Assembly: GCA_000827325.1 (NCBI GenBank)
Contig: KN832874.1
Span: 962,067 to 1,026,066 of the forward strand
Reading direction: 5' to 3'
Origin: Oidiodendron maius Zn
Lineage: Eukaryota; Ascomycota; Leotiomycetes; Myxotrichaceae
Length of the DNA stretch: 64,000 nucleotides
Position numbers and translations under genes: made by a program. The notes under the pieces were generated by a model, which saw only the letters and a program-made list of their open reading frames with translations, was not told where the DNA came from and searched no databases. The stretch's first letter is position 1. Each line of letters starts with the position of its first letter. Shown one piece after another: positions 31,375 through 43,467 of this stretch.

Positions 31375-34300
31375 ATGGTATCTAGGGCTGTGCGGCCTAG
31401 AGGCCGTGAGGATTTCGAGATAGCTATCATCTGCGCCCTGCAAGTAGAGGCCAATGTAGTGGAAGCTCTGTTCGATGAGTATTGGGATGAAGATGGTGAC
31501 CGATACGGAAAGGCACCGGGAGATACAAATGCATATACTACGGGGGCGATCGGTCATCACAATGTGGTACTGACACATATGCCAGGTATCGGAAGGGGCA
31601 ACGCCGCGAGCGTAGCCTCTAGCTTCAGGTCTAGCTTTAGAGGAATCAAGCTTGCCCTAATTGTCGGAATTTGTGGCGGGGTACCAATCGGGATCAATTC
31701 TGAAGAGATTTTACTCGGCGATGTTATTATCAGCACTGGAGTTATACAGTATGATTTCGGCAGGCAAGTACCCGATAGATTCATTAGGAAGGATACCCTG
31801 GAGGATAATCTAGGAAGACCGAACGCTCAAATTCGCTCTTTGCTGTCCAAGTTAGGAGGAAACAGGAGCCGTAAACGCCTAAGGAATAACACCTTTTGCT
31901 ACCTTCAAAAACTACGCGAGAAGGAAGATTTTCCAAAAGCTCGATACCAATACCCAGGTGCAGCCGAGGACAAGCTTTACGAGCGGACGTATCGTCATAA
32001 ACATCACAGCCCACCAGCATGCATAATATGCATGGAATGTACGAAGAAAGAGGACAAAGTGTGCGGAATTGCTCTTGAGTCGTTATGTTCAGAGCTGAAG
32101 TGCGACGAAAACAAGTTGGTTCGCCGCAATAGGCTGTCTGAGAGCATTGCACTAGGGACAGCGGCAGAAGAACAAGAACCTTACATACATTTTGGCTTAA
32201 TTGCATCCGGAGATACAGTTATGAAATCAGGCGAAGACCGTGATGAGGTTGCAGCTAGAGAGAAAGTCATCGGATTTGAAATGGAAGGCGCTGGAGTGTG
32301 GGATAATTTCCCTTGTGTCGTGATTAAAGGAGTTTGCGACTACGCAGATAGTCACAAGAACAAGAAGTGGCAGGGCCATGCCGCGGCTACCGCTGCTGCT
32401 TGTATGAAAGCCTTCTTGAAAGAATGGGTTTCAACGGATTCCCCCCCACAGCCAGATGCAACAACTCAGGGTGAGTGACTCTCGTTTGTTAGGCCTTTCC
32501 TCGGACTCGAGTGCAAGCGAGCTCATGGGCAAAGAAACTCCCATCGCAGGAGGGAAGAAAGCTAATTAATGGCACCTAGCCCATCATGCGACATATGGAA
32601 GCCTCCAAGCCTCCAACCTGCTTACAAATGCCAGCTTCTTAGGATTTGACGGCATCGATTCAAGAGGTGTTCTTCAGTTCTCAGCAAGCCAAGTTGTGGA
32701 AACACGAACTGTAGAAGGAGTAATAACGAGCATCAATGGTAAGTTATACCAACACAATTAAAATCTGTCATCAATTTAACGAGTCGATTCCAGCCGCTCA
32801 AGAAGAGCAAGACTGCCTGACGGCATTATTCTTGACCAACCCATGCGACGACCGACAAGGGCTTACCAATGAAAAAGGATCACGAGTGGATGGCACATGC
32901 GAATGGATCAAGACTAATAGACTTTACGAATCATGGCTTCGTTCTCGCTCACAGCTGCTATGGATTTTCGGTGGTCCTGGTAAGGGCAAAACAATGCTGT
33001 CGATTTTTCTTGCTGAAGAGCTGGAGAGAAGTACGAGGAAGTCGCAAGACACATTGTTCGTGCAATACTTCTGTGATAACAATGATGAAAAGCGAAATAC
33101 AGCTGTTGCTATTGTAAGAGGGCTAATTTCTCAACTTCTATCACAACGGCCGACACTGTTCCGTCATATCCTGCCAAGTTTCAGGACTCAAAAGGAATCT
33201 CTGTTCGCTAATTCATCATTCGAAAGTCTCTGGAGGATCTTCGAGACTATGGTTCATGATCCAATCCTCGGCACTACAAACTGTGTCTTAGACGGTCTCG
33301 ACGAATGCGATAAAGTTTCATTGGAAGCGCTTGTTAGGAAGCTTGAGGCCTTGTTCTCAACGAAATTCGAAAAAACTTCAACTTGCTATCTCAACTTAAT
33401 CATTGTTAGCCGTAAGCTTCCGGACTTAGCATTGGGGACCTTATTAAGCGCTCCCTGTATACAGTTAGATGCCGATGCAGCTGACGAGGTTAACCACGAC
33501 ATTTGCCGGTTTATTCAGGTCAAAGTCAACGAACTCTCGCTCCATCGGCATTATCCGGAACAGCTACGTAGGCATGTGGAAAATGTCCTCTTGAGTCGTG
33601 CCGCAGGCACATTCCTCTGGGTAGGAATTGTAGCCAATGAGTTGAGAAAATACACATCATCAGAAGTCGAAAAGGCCCTGGAGCTCTTTCCACCAGGATT
33701 AGAAAGACTTTATGACCGCATGCTGCTTCAGATTAACGACCAACGACGAGAAATTGCCGCCAAGATATTGCGCTGGGTTGTTATGGCTGTCCGCCCCTTA
33801 ACTCTCACAGAGCTGATTACAGCGATTGAAACACCTGTTAGACATTCTCTTGGCTTGGGTTACGTCGAGACAATTCGAGACCGGGTGTCATATTGCGGAT
33901 ATTTCCTGACGATCAAGAATAATAAAGTCGGCCTTATCCATCAGTCAGCCAAGGAATATCTCTTACGCGAATCCCCTCATCCACACCCGCAGCTAGAGTA
34001 TTTTCGAGTCAAAGGACAGCAAGCAAACCTCGAAATTACGCGAAAGTGTTTGAATTACCTTCAAAATAGCGTTTTTGCGGCTGGCAAAGTTAATCAGGGG
34101 GCGAGACACAGCCAGCTTAAAGATATGTCCAGGATGTCGGCTTTTCCTTTGATTTCTTATGCAGCGATTTACTGGCCTGAGCACGCGCGATCTCTACCCA
34201 GTTCAGTAGATGTATTTGATTTATCACTCCCCTTTTATAAAGAGAAGTCTCCAGTTCGGCAGGCTTGGTTGAAGACATTTTGGGCTACTAGAGAGCATGA

Positions 34301-35639
34301 AGACCTACCCGATTCATTTTCGCTACTGCATTTAGCTTCTTATTTTGGCATAGTTCCACTTGCTGAAAATCTGCTTTTCAAGAAGAGCTCGACGAATAGA
34401 CTAAGATTCCATAGCTCAGGAAATAAAGGGGATAGTTCAGTGAACGAAACGGATGGTAATGGCCAAACAGCACTATTTTGGGCTGCCAAAGGCGGGCACC
34501 CAGCGGTCATACAACTCCTACTAGAGAATGGTGCAGATATTGAAGCCAAGAATTCAAAAGGGTGGACTCCATTGCACTCCGCAGCCGAGAGAGGCAATGA
34601 AGCTGTCGTATGCTTATTACTAAAGAATGGGGCAGATGTGAAAGCAAAGGATGAGAGTGAATGGATGGCGCTACACTCCGCGGCTAGGGGTGGGTATAAG
34701 GCGATAGTTTGGCTCTTGCTATCGACTAACGAGCGCGACATTAACGTGATGGATAAGGAGGGAAATACAGCTTTGCACATGGCGGCCGGTAACGGACACA
34801 ATGCCGTTATGCAGCTACTGTTAGAAAATGGTGCTAATATTGGGGCAAAGAATTATACCAAGTGGACACCGCTACACTCAGCATCTGAGAGAGGAAGCGG
34901 GGCGAGCGTGCGGCTACTGCTAGGAAATGGGGCAGACGTTGAAGCAAACACTTCTAACGGATGGACAGCGTTGCATTTGTCGGCTAGGAGAGGGCAGGTG
35001 GCAGTAGCACGACTATTGATTGAAGCCGGGGCGTTTATTGAGCAGAAAGACGAGAGTGGAGCAACAGCACTACATCTTGCAGCCGGGAGTGGCTATATAG
35101 CAGTGGTTCAGGTCTTATTAGAAGAACAAGTAGATATCGAAGCAGAGGATAAAAGTAGGGCGACAGCTACTCACTGGGCGGCCAAGAGCGGGCATGAGGC
35201 AGCAGTGCGGCTACTGTTAGAAAAAAATGCGGATATCGAGGCAAAGAACTCAAATGGATGGACGCCGTTGCATTCAGCGTCTTGGGGTGGGCATGAGGCG
35301 GTGATACGGCTATTGCTAGACAGGGGGGCGGACATCGAGGCAAAGAACTCTGACGGATGTACGGCGCTGCATTTGTCGGCTGTGAAAGGGCATCAGACAA
35401 TAGTACAGCTATTGTTAGATAAGGAGGCGGAAATCGAGGCCAAGAGTTCTGATGGGTTGACGGCGTTATGCTTAGTAGGTAGGAGTGGACACGAGGCTAT
35501 CGTGCGGCTGCTGCTCGCAAAGGGGGCGGATGTCGAAGCAAGAGATGGGAGCGGGAAGACGGCACTAGACTGGGCGGTTAAATCCCAGCACAAAGCGGTG
35601 GTACAGTTGCTGCAAGAGAAGGAGCAGATGTCACACTGA
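31375..35639 (+). CDS. PNP-NACHT-ankyrin NLR-like receptor
   Basis: Exons 31375-32470, 32580-32738, 32794-35639; 1366 aa. Residues 1-~365 form a purine-nucleoside-phosphorylase-like domain: FEIAIICALQVEANVVEALF, GIGRGNAASVASSF, LIVGICGGVP, EMEGAGVWD and VIKGVCDYADSHKNKKWQGH. A NACHT module follows, with P-loop WIFGGPGKGKTM (~478-485) and Walker B CVLDGLDECD (~585). A helical linker leads to about twelve 33-residue ankyrin repeats from ~970 to the end, many very similar to each other. This is the STAND layout of fungal NLR-like proteins tied to non-self recognition and regulated cell death. Several PNP-type N domains in such receptors cleave nucleosides or nucleotides; catalysis here is untested. 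Confidence 0.92.
34450..35636 (+). repeat. Ankyrin repeat array (about 12 units of 99 bp)
   Basis: Units of 33 codons repeat phrases such as GWTPLHSA, VRLLLE and GADIEAKNS. Units at 34550-34640, 35240-35340 and 35340-35440 look especially close, which suggests recent duplication or gene conversion. This region is expected to be the variable recognition surface. Confidence 0.85.
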
Positions 35640-36079
35640 AGAGGTAATTAATAAAATAGTTATTAAGCGTAATATATTTTGGATCCTTGGCTAGGGAGGG
35701 GCCTTTTCGGGCCACTCATTAAAAGTTGATGATTTCTGATGAGGTTAGTCTTGGGTAAGCCTCGCTGTGTAATGGGGTTGAGCAGACCCTGAGCAGACCT
35801 GAGCCGAAGATGAACATAGCCTGAACCGAGCCCGAGTAAGGACGGCGCTGCTCACAGGAGACATAAGGTTGGGAAGAGCAAAAATTCCCGTGGTATAACA
35901 ATAGCTATGCGTTCCTGCGTACGATGAGTCTACTAGAACATAGCTCGTCCCGTCCAAGCAGTGTTCGCTACTTTATGGTGTTGAACTGCAACTTCCTTGC
36001 TGACGACCGCTGAGAGTCTGTTAATAACCTCTCTATGTTCCTAACAGTAGTAATGTTTGCCGTCGAGTAATTTTGGATC
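35640..36079. other. Intergenic between convergent genes
   Basis: Between the NLR and a convergent regulator. A short stretch with repeated GAGCAGACC/TGAGCC phrases lies at about 35780-35840. No gene is recognised. Confidence 0.4.
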
Positions 36080-38370
36080 TTAGGAGTCCCAATCAAGTCC
36101 GATTCTAAAATTGTAATCACCTCCATAACCGGGATATTGGTTCCAGTCGAGAGTATCAAACACCTCCTCTAATACCATTCCCTGTTCTGCGAGATAGGAG
36201 ATATATTGAGATGAATTTTGATCCTCCCAGTATGAAGCAGTACTTGGTGACTGCTCAGGTAGCCCGTACTCCTGTATATTAGACGTGATATGTTCAATTT
36301 GGGTTCCGATTGGTCCATTTTTGGCAGATCTCCGCTTGCTCACCTCGAAGAGTAAGCTGATAGTATCCAATGAAGGTCCTGCAGATATTATATAATCCTG
36401 CAGAATAGAGAGTGTTGCTTTGGCGAGCTCAACTTGTGCTACACTATCATCAATCACGACTTTGTCCGCTGAATCAGAGAACAGAGTCAGGAGAGGCACC
36501 ATAGTTGCCTGATATAAGTGCCACGTCGCTCCCCACGCTGCCATGATGTTGGGGGTCTTCCCATTCCAAGTACTAGATATGTCGTCTATCAAATCGCGAG
36601 TTATATCGCGACACAATCTGATAGAGCTTGTTTTGTCTTCTGACATGTCTCCAAATGGTGTTTTGGATATAGCATGCCACAAAAGCACTGGCCGATGTAA
36701 AAGAATTCTTGCCCACTTATATCGCCATCTAGTGACATTTCGCGCGGCCAAAACTCCTGGTGATACTGCTTGCTTAGAATCTATATTAGTTTCCTGGACA
36801 GTTGAAACTCGATAACACTCTTCAAAGGTCGAATCGAGTGCCATCCTTTCCTCTTCGGCGATGAGAGGCGAGACTGCGAGGGCCTCTTCCATTCTAGTGC
36901 TGACCTTGCAAAATTGAATATTATCGCATAGGAGACGGAGAACATCCTTAGATATTGCCTGCTGGGTGTTACTACCATGAACCACTTAAAGAGATGAGAG
37001 CATACTGTAGGTTCTTGCGGGTACCTCGTCGTTACAGCACTTCCTGAGCGTCCACCACATGGTCTTCCCAGAGAAGTGCCTGACCATGCCTCAAGAATAT
37101 ATAAGCACCACCAGATCCTACGACGAGATTCAAAAAACTTCATTCTCTCCTCTGACTTTGAGGCAATGATGCTATCTGGATACTCTCGGTGGAGGCAGAG
37201 AGCAGTTGCTAATCTTAACGTTGCGCCCATTAAAGAGTGAGCTAGATTTGGCAATTGAAGATAGTGTAAATAAAACCCTCCGAGAATGGCCAAGGCTTGG
37301 ATGGTTTCTGGATGTGCCATGTCAAGTGTGTCGATAGAAAGATATTGCCTGATGCGAGCGTAATAAGATTTATGCTCGGCAACTTGCGTAGGTCCAGCAG
37401 CGAGTTTGCCCATAGCCAAAACAACACTGAGCAACAACATCCATCTCTGATCTGTCCTTTGACTCTGAAGATAAGTGTGCCGAAAATTATGCTCCTCAAT
37501 TAATGGAATAAAGGGATGTACGTTGGTGAAATAGGAGTTGATAAAGGGAATCTCATCCCAAGCAGGAGATGTAGCACATTTCCCTGAACTTGGGTGGTGT
37601 ATAGGGAATGTATCTATTGATGTCCACTGTGAAGGGAGGTCGAATTTTTGATTTCTTGCTTGTTCTTTCTGGCGGAGGAGGATACCGTGTACTTCAGGAT
37701 GCAACCTATCTATTACACGTAATACGGCTATCACAGAGGAGATACCCAGATATGAAGATGGCTGTTTCAGCGATTGCATTAATGCATTGAAATTATCTTG
37801 GATATCTGTCCTCGGTTTTATTTTCAGTGCGGGGGTGATCGTGCCTTGCTCCGGTATCACTTGCAATGCCGCAAGATCAGCAGCAGCCGGACTAGTCTCC
37901 CGTGACTGCTGCTCATGATATTCTGAGGCAGTTGTTAACGATCGATCTGGTATATTTGAGGGATCGTGTTTGGATGCCATTGATATAAGCTGCTTTCTCG
38001 TGAGGCCACTCAATTGCTCCTCCTTGAACCCAGGAAACATTACTTGAAGAACATCATTTTGGAGTCGCGAAGAACGTTGCGAAGTTCTTCTAATAGGCCT
38101 GGGAGGAAATTAGCTGCATGTCGAATGTCTTTTGCTACTCTAATACCTCTTGGAATTTGTCCTCTCTTTAGGATCTCCATAGCGACATTGAGTAGCTCTC
38201 CGGTGCAATTGGCATGCGCGACAAGGCAGGCTACCAGTGCAACGGACTTTTCTCTCTCGACATGGCTGACACGCCCGAGGAACCAGAGGCCTTCTCGAGC
38301 CAGTGTTCAATAGCTCTGCGTCCGAGTCTAGCGGACCTGCTTCGTCCTCCAACTTGAATGTGAAGAACAT
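36080..38370 (-). CDS. Zn2Cys6 transcription factor with fungal_trans domain
   Basis: Exons 38147-38370, 37025-38098, 36080-36971; 729 aa. The zinc cluster is at about residues 33-63 (ACQPCRERKVRCTG, LPCRACQLHRRATQCRYG). The middle-homology domain includes AWDEIPFINSYFTNVHPFIP and FFESRRRIWWCLYILEAWSG. The second intron is placed by the only in-frame donor/acceptor pair near GRPCGGRSGSAVTT; that junction is the weakest part of the model. The start lies 608 nt from the divergent alpha/beta hydrolase gene (38979), with a sugar transporter just beyond. It is a good candidate as local regulator of those genes (inference). Confidence 0.85.
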
Positions 38371-38978
38371 GTTGGCGGGTTGGTACGTGTCATATCAAGC
38401 TTGATAGGATAAATTTGAAGAAGGAGAAAAATACCTATCAAGTGCAGCTTCGCGACCAGCTGAACAAGCGATGGTATGAGAAGTTAAAAACAGATCCGGC
38501 TCATCTTTGTCGTGCTAAGACTGATCGGAATGCGGGGCTTCTGCGATGGGTTCGCGGAACGAGTATTGGGATTACCCCGCTCAGGAGGGATTGGCCACAG
38601 CAGCATCACAGGATAACTCTTCTGACACACGCTAGAAGTATCCTAGCAAATACCCATTATAGTGAGGTTATTTAGGCTAACAGCGGTTGATATCGTTCAC
38701 TTTGAAGAAAATGTATCACAGGCCAGGGGAGCCGACGGGTAATTTCCTCGCTTGGCAAGAGAAACTTGCTGTTGACAGACAGAGCAAGAATTATTTTGCG
38801 GAATTCTAGATGGAATATTCATCGCATTCAGGGATCGAGATCGACTAGATCGTCCTTACCGCCAACCGGCCCACAAGCACGACGCTGTGCTGTGCGCACA
38901 TAAATCGCTGAGATGATTGTTGCTGATGACCGAAATTAAAATATCTAAACTATACTGCCCTTCTGCTACAGCTTCAGC
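38371..38978. promoter_or_regulatory. Bidirectional promoter region (regulator / hydrolase)
   Basis: 608 nt between divergent start codons. An 86-codon plus-strand frame (38415-38675) is present but overlaps this promoter and is not convincing as a gene. No operator is defined. Confidence 0.4.
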
Positions 38979-40208
38979 ATGGAACCTGATACACGCATAT
39001 CAGATCCCAATCCCATCGCGGATCGAATATCTGCGTGCGAAGTGCTTAGTTTCGCTCTCACCTTGATATTGAAATGGCCAGTTGTTGTAATCTTGACTCT
39101 CGTTCGACGCTTGACCACGGATAACGAGCTGAGTTTAAAGACGGACTTGTTACGATCGTCAATCAGGATGCAGGTTTGCCAACAGCACTGAAACACCCTG
39201 TCCAGTTCTGACAGAAATTTTAGGATCCAGGTGCCTAGTTCAATCATGCAGTCTTTACTTGTAACTAATAACCCGGAGGCTATCCTTGGATCCAATCGAT
39301 TCCGAAATGCTCGTCATCATCTCTGTGAGCACATTCTCCGCAAAGACTTTGCTGGCTACTGGGTTTGTAAGGGACCGCCAACGGAAATACAGACCACTAA
39401 GCAATTTGATAAAATTCTCATACACATTCACGGGGGAGGATATATAGCTGGTCACCCTCTGGGCTCTCTTGCGCAATTCTTAAGGGTTGCTGAACTGGCA
39501 GCCGAACAAAATCTTGCTCTGGGGATTTTTGCACTTCATTATTCCTTGGGTCCCAAAGCTAAATTTCCCCAGCAGACGGAACAAGCCGTGGCTGCTTTCC
39601 GATACTTGATAGAGGAATTGTACATCTCCCCGCATAATATCATCTTGGAGGGGGATTCGGCTGGTGGTCATCTGGCCTTGTCCATGCTAGTGGAGCTTTC
39701 CAGGCAGGGCTTACCACGGCCAGGAGGCTGTATACTAGTATACCCTTGGGTTAATTTAAATAACTCCGGAGCCAGCTTCCAGCGCAATAAGTTTCGAGAC
39801 ATCCTTAACAAAAAGGATCTGGATCGTGCAGCCAGTGAAGTACTGGGGGAGCATGGTCGAGTCGAATTCGCTCATATATGCAACTTCAGTATTCCAAGTG
39901 AACGAAAATGGGCTCAAATCTTGCCAAGGACATGGGTTAGCACTGGAACAGATGATTGCTTTGTTGATGATATCGTTGCATTTGTTGAAAACGCGCGATC
40001 AGATGGAGCAGAAGTGAGCATGCAGTTTGCAATTGGCAAGGCCCATGCCTGGCTTACCTTCGATGATGCGTGGGATACTAGTGTCTATTGTCAACAAGAA
40101 CCGTCTGCAGACCTGAAGAATATAATGCCAGGTGCCTCACATATTTTCAAGGGTCTGTCTGATATCCTTCACATTGATGGTCACAACTATGAAGCACATG
40201 ATAAATAG
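38979..40208 (+). CDS. Alpha/beta hydrolase, HSL/arylacetamide deacetylase type
   Basis: Exons 38979-39173 and 39231-40208; 390 aa. An N-terminal hydrophobic segment (FALTLILKWPVVVILTLV) probably anchors it in the ER membrane. The oxyanion motif IHIHGGGYIAG (HGGG ~132-135) and nucleophile motif LEGDSAGGHLAL (Ser ~208) define the hormone-sensitive-lipase group. Asp in STGTDDCFVDD and His in IGKAHAWLTF complete the likely triad. The acceptor at 39230 is chosen because the next one upstream leads to a stop. Substrate probably a small or medium ester or acetylated compound. Divergent from the Zn2Cys6 gene and convergent with the sugar transporter (end-to-end gap 192 nt). Confidence 0.88.
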
Positions 40209-40400
40209 ATTCTGCAAGAACCATTATTATCAAGATGCAGTAATCCAATATACAGAAAAGGTAAACTAGAATAATAATTGCGGCATATTTACACAGTTTT
40301 CTATTGCGGTTTACACAGTACAACTTGTGTCTCGCTTATCTAGACATAATTGTTTCCTCATCTCCTCATATTCTTGACCACTAGCTATGTATTTCGATGT

Positions 40401-42193
40401 TTACAAAACTTTGCTAGAAATGACGTGATTTTCAGCATCCAGTGCAAGTTGTTCCTTTTTCAAAGACTCCTTGACTGGATTTTGGGCCTCAAAAATATGA
40501 TCCAGCTCCTCAAGCTATCAAAGATATTAGCGATGCATTGTATGGAAGTGAGTCTCGAGAGGTGACATACAGTTCGCTTTCTTGTTTCTGGGAAAGCGAA
40601 GTACATTATGACGGCCTGAGCGGCATCCCAGACGATAAAGATGAGATATGTCTTCCAGCCAATGTTCTTCAGGGCCACGGGCCAAGCAAACTGCCCAAGA
40701 AGGCCGCCAGCGTTGGTAGCTAAGCTGCAGAAAGCCATGCCCTTGGCACGCATCTCATACGACAGCACCTCAACGGGGTAGAGTGCTTGCAGCGGCGTAA
40801 TCCCTACGGAGTATACAGCACCAAATATAAAGATAAAGGCAATTGCAGCTTGCGCCGACGCAATGTTGGTATCCCCAGAGCCCGAGTATATGCCAGTAGC
40901 AGTGCTCATGGCGATCCAGGTGAGGCAACAAGACGACATGGAAAAAAGCATGAGCGGCCGACGTCCAATTCGATCGACGAATGCAGCTCCAGCGAGTGCG
41001 AACGCGAATTGAAAACAGGCATAGGCCAAGATAATGTTTGTCTGAGTAACAGAATCATGATACCCAGCGGTGTCCAAAACCGCTGAGAGGAAAAAGGAGA
41101 GGACAGAGTTCCCAGCCCATTGGCCAAAGAGAGCGAATCCGCAGTTGCACAGAACTCGGTAGCGGCTGGCTCCATTCTTGAACAGAGCGCGATAATCCCA
41201 CCATCGCTTGTCCTGCAAGAATCCCACGTTAGCACACATTCGCCCAGCAGTAATAGTACTTGGGGGTGGGTCTTACTGCGCCATCTAGATTTAGTAGCTC
41301 GTCGTACTCAGCTAGCTGGAGCTTCACCCATGCCGAATCTGGATTTCCGTACCCATGCCACTTATGTAGAAAGGCATTTGCCTGCTCTCTTTTGCCATTG
41401 ACATATAGCCATCGGGGTGACTCTGGGAGGAAGAATGCTGATAATGCAATAAGACCGGAAAAGAGCATTTGTAGCCAAACTGGGATCTGCCACGAGGAGT
41501 TTCCAGTTATATTGATTGCCCCACGGACGGCTCCAGATGCTAGTATGGAGCCAACAAACCAGAAGGTATTGCAGTATGCAGTGACGACTCCGCGAAAGGC
41601 TGGGTGGCTGGTCTCAACGACATAGATTGGCCCAGCAGCCGAAGCAATTGACACACCGAAGCCAAGCAGGAATCGGCCGCCCATAAACTGGCCAGCAGAG
41701 GCATTCTGAAGCGTCAAACCGGTAACGATCGTTCCCAAAATAATCAAAATACTGCCAATGAACATGCCTGCACGTCGGCCCCACGTATCGATAGCGGGAC
41801 CAACAAAGGGTAGTGCGCAGACACCTCCAATTTGATACATTGAGGAGACAAGGCCAGCCCAGATGCCATCATTTTCGCCGTGGAAATGATCTAGGAAAGT
41901 TTTGTTTGCAAGCAGGCCTCCGAATAAAGAGCCATCAAAGCCATTCATTGTCTGGCAAAAGAATCCAACTAGGGTGCACAAGCACAGCAATATGGTAGTA
42001 GGGTGCAACAACGGCGGCGCCTCGATCAGAAGCGCCTCATTAAAAGCACCGCTACCTTTGACAACTCGCACTTGAGGTGCATCCTGTTATTTAATCGATA
42101 GTGTTAGCTAGAACTTGATTGGTTTTAGCAGGCACATACGACTTCTTCGGGAGTCTGAATCTCCTCGACCACTTCCTGCACTGGTTTCTCCAT
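40401..42193 (-). CDS. MFS sugar transporter
   Basis: Exons 42140-42193, 41277-42083, 40571-41212, 40401-40514; 538 aa. Sugar-porter marks are QTMNGFDGSLFGGL in TM1, DTWGRRAGM between TM2 and TM3, GRFLLGFGVSIASAAGPIYV, PESPRWL after TM6, DRIGRRPLML between TM8 and TM9, and PETRKRTLEELDHIFEA after TM12, the last restored by removing the 56-nt intron at 40515. About 12 membrane spans, plasma membrane. Of hexose or disaccharide permease type; the exact sugar cannot be read from sequence. Position next to a hydrolase and regulator suggests uptake of a product of the same pathway. Confidence 0.9.
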
Positions 42194-43467
42194 TATGGCA
42201 ATCGGGCAGAGCTGTATCAATTAAAACTCAAGAAGTTGCGACCCAAAGTGCTTGACCGTGGTAAAGGATCTATCTAGACGGGCTCATGAGAGCATTATAT
42301 AAGCCCATTTGTATCCAAGCAATGTATTTACATCACACGGGACGCTCTCAGCGGACCCACAGCGGCCGTCCTAGCTCTGGCTCCAGAGTATTCTTTTAGC
42401 TCTAAGTTTCTACGGAAGAGAGAAAAACTATCTAGGTTCGGGATCCTGCCCGGATTCCCATACTCCACATATGACCAATACAAACCGCCATCGATAGAAG
42501 CAGGTTTCCTCCCGCCTGGTATTTAACGTCGTTGCTTAACCGAGACTCCAGCGCCGGCGGCGACTCGCAGATATTGAACGCCTCCAGATAGATTAAGGTA
42601 CGCCTGCTAATTGCAGTGTCTGCCCTAATTAGTGGAATGTAGCTAGTTGGAAGTCGCCAAGAGAGTTGTAACCGGATCGGGGAATGCACCCTCCCTCCGA
42701 GTTCATAATTACTGTTTTGGGAAGCGAGCCGTCCCTCCGAGATCCAGGAGGTACCCGACAACGGAACTTTGAAGCGAGATCCCGTAGTGGTGCAAAATTG
42801 GCAATGCGAATCGTACTTTAAATATACAATACCAAGACCGATAGTTAAGGAAATTGCAGACGGATGATAGATGTCCTATTAATTCTGTGTCAATTACTAC
42901 CCAGGAACGGGGTATTTCGGGAGTTGTATTTGCCTGAAAGCGTTACGAAATCCTTTCTTTCGAGGCCCTTACAACAGCAGGTAGTTTTCGGCGTCAATAT
43001 CGCACAAATGAACAGTTCCTTTTTTCTTCGGTCCTTTTATACTTTCAAACTATACTCTCCTGTGCAATCTTGCCGTTATATTGCCCTCCAACAGTCGGGA
43101 GCTTTTTTTTTTTTCGCGACATCGGTAGAACATGATTTCTTACAAGCCGCCAGCTGCGATTAAAGTAATTCGGCTCTAATTACCATTGAGCTCCAACAAG
43201 CTCCAGAAGGAGGTCTTAGCATGGTAGATTGTGCAAGGTATATGCATACTTACTAAGTAAGATATTGTTGCAATTCGAGTCAAGGTTCAAGCTGACAAAT
43301 ATATTTAATCATGAAGTATACCTAAGGATGTCGAAGAGTAACTGCTAATGCAAGAATATATACTACCTATCAGGCCATACCTCAAAGTTAACCCTATTAC
43401 GACGTCTCTTCAACTAGCTCTGGTTATGCGAAATCGTTCTCGACATCTTTCTCGAGCCGAGGCCAAA
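42194..43467. other. Intergenic
   Basis: 1.27 kb with short frames and a T tract near 43105. The frame at 42864-43163 is AT/T-rich and does not look like protein. No gene is recognised. Confidence 0.45.
42295..42302 (-). promoter_or_regulatory. TATA-like box of the sugar transporter
   Basis: The palindromic TTATATAA lies about 100 nt upstream of the ATG at 42193. Confidence 0.4.

Noticed and set aside
34340-34801. 153-codon minus-strand frame opposite the ankyrin array
   Set aside because: Repetitive only because it is antisense to the ankyrin repeats; similar mirrors recur at 35167-35593.
38415-38675. 86-codon plus-strand frame in the bidirectional promoter
   Set aside because: The basic NKRWYEKLKTDPAHLCRAKT piece looks somewhat protein-like, but it occupies the regulator/hydrolase promoter and I recognise no family; kept out of the gene list.
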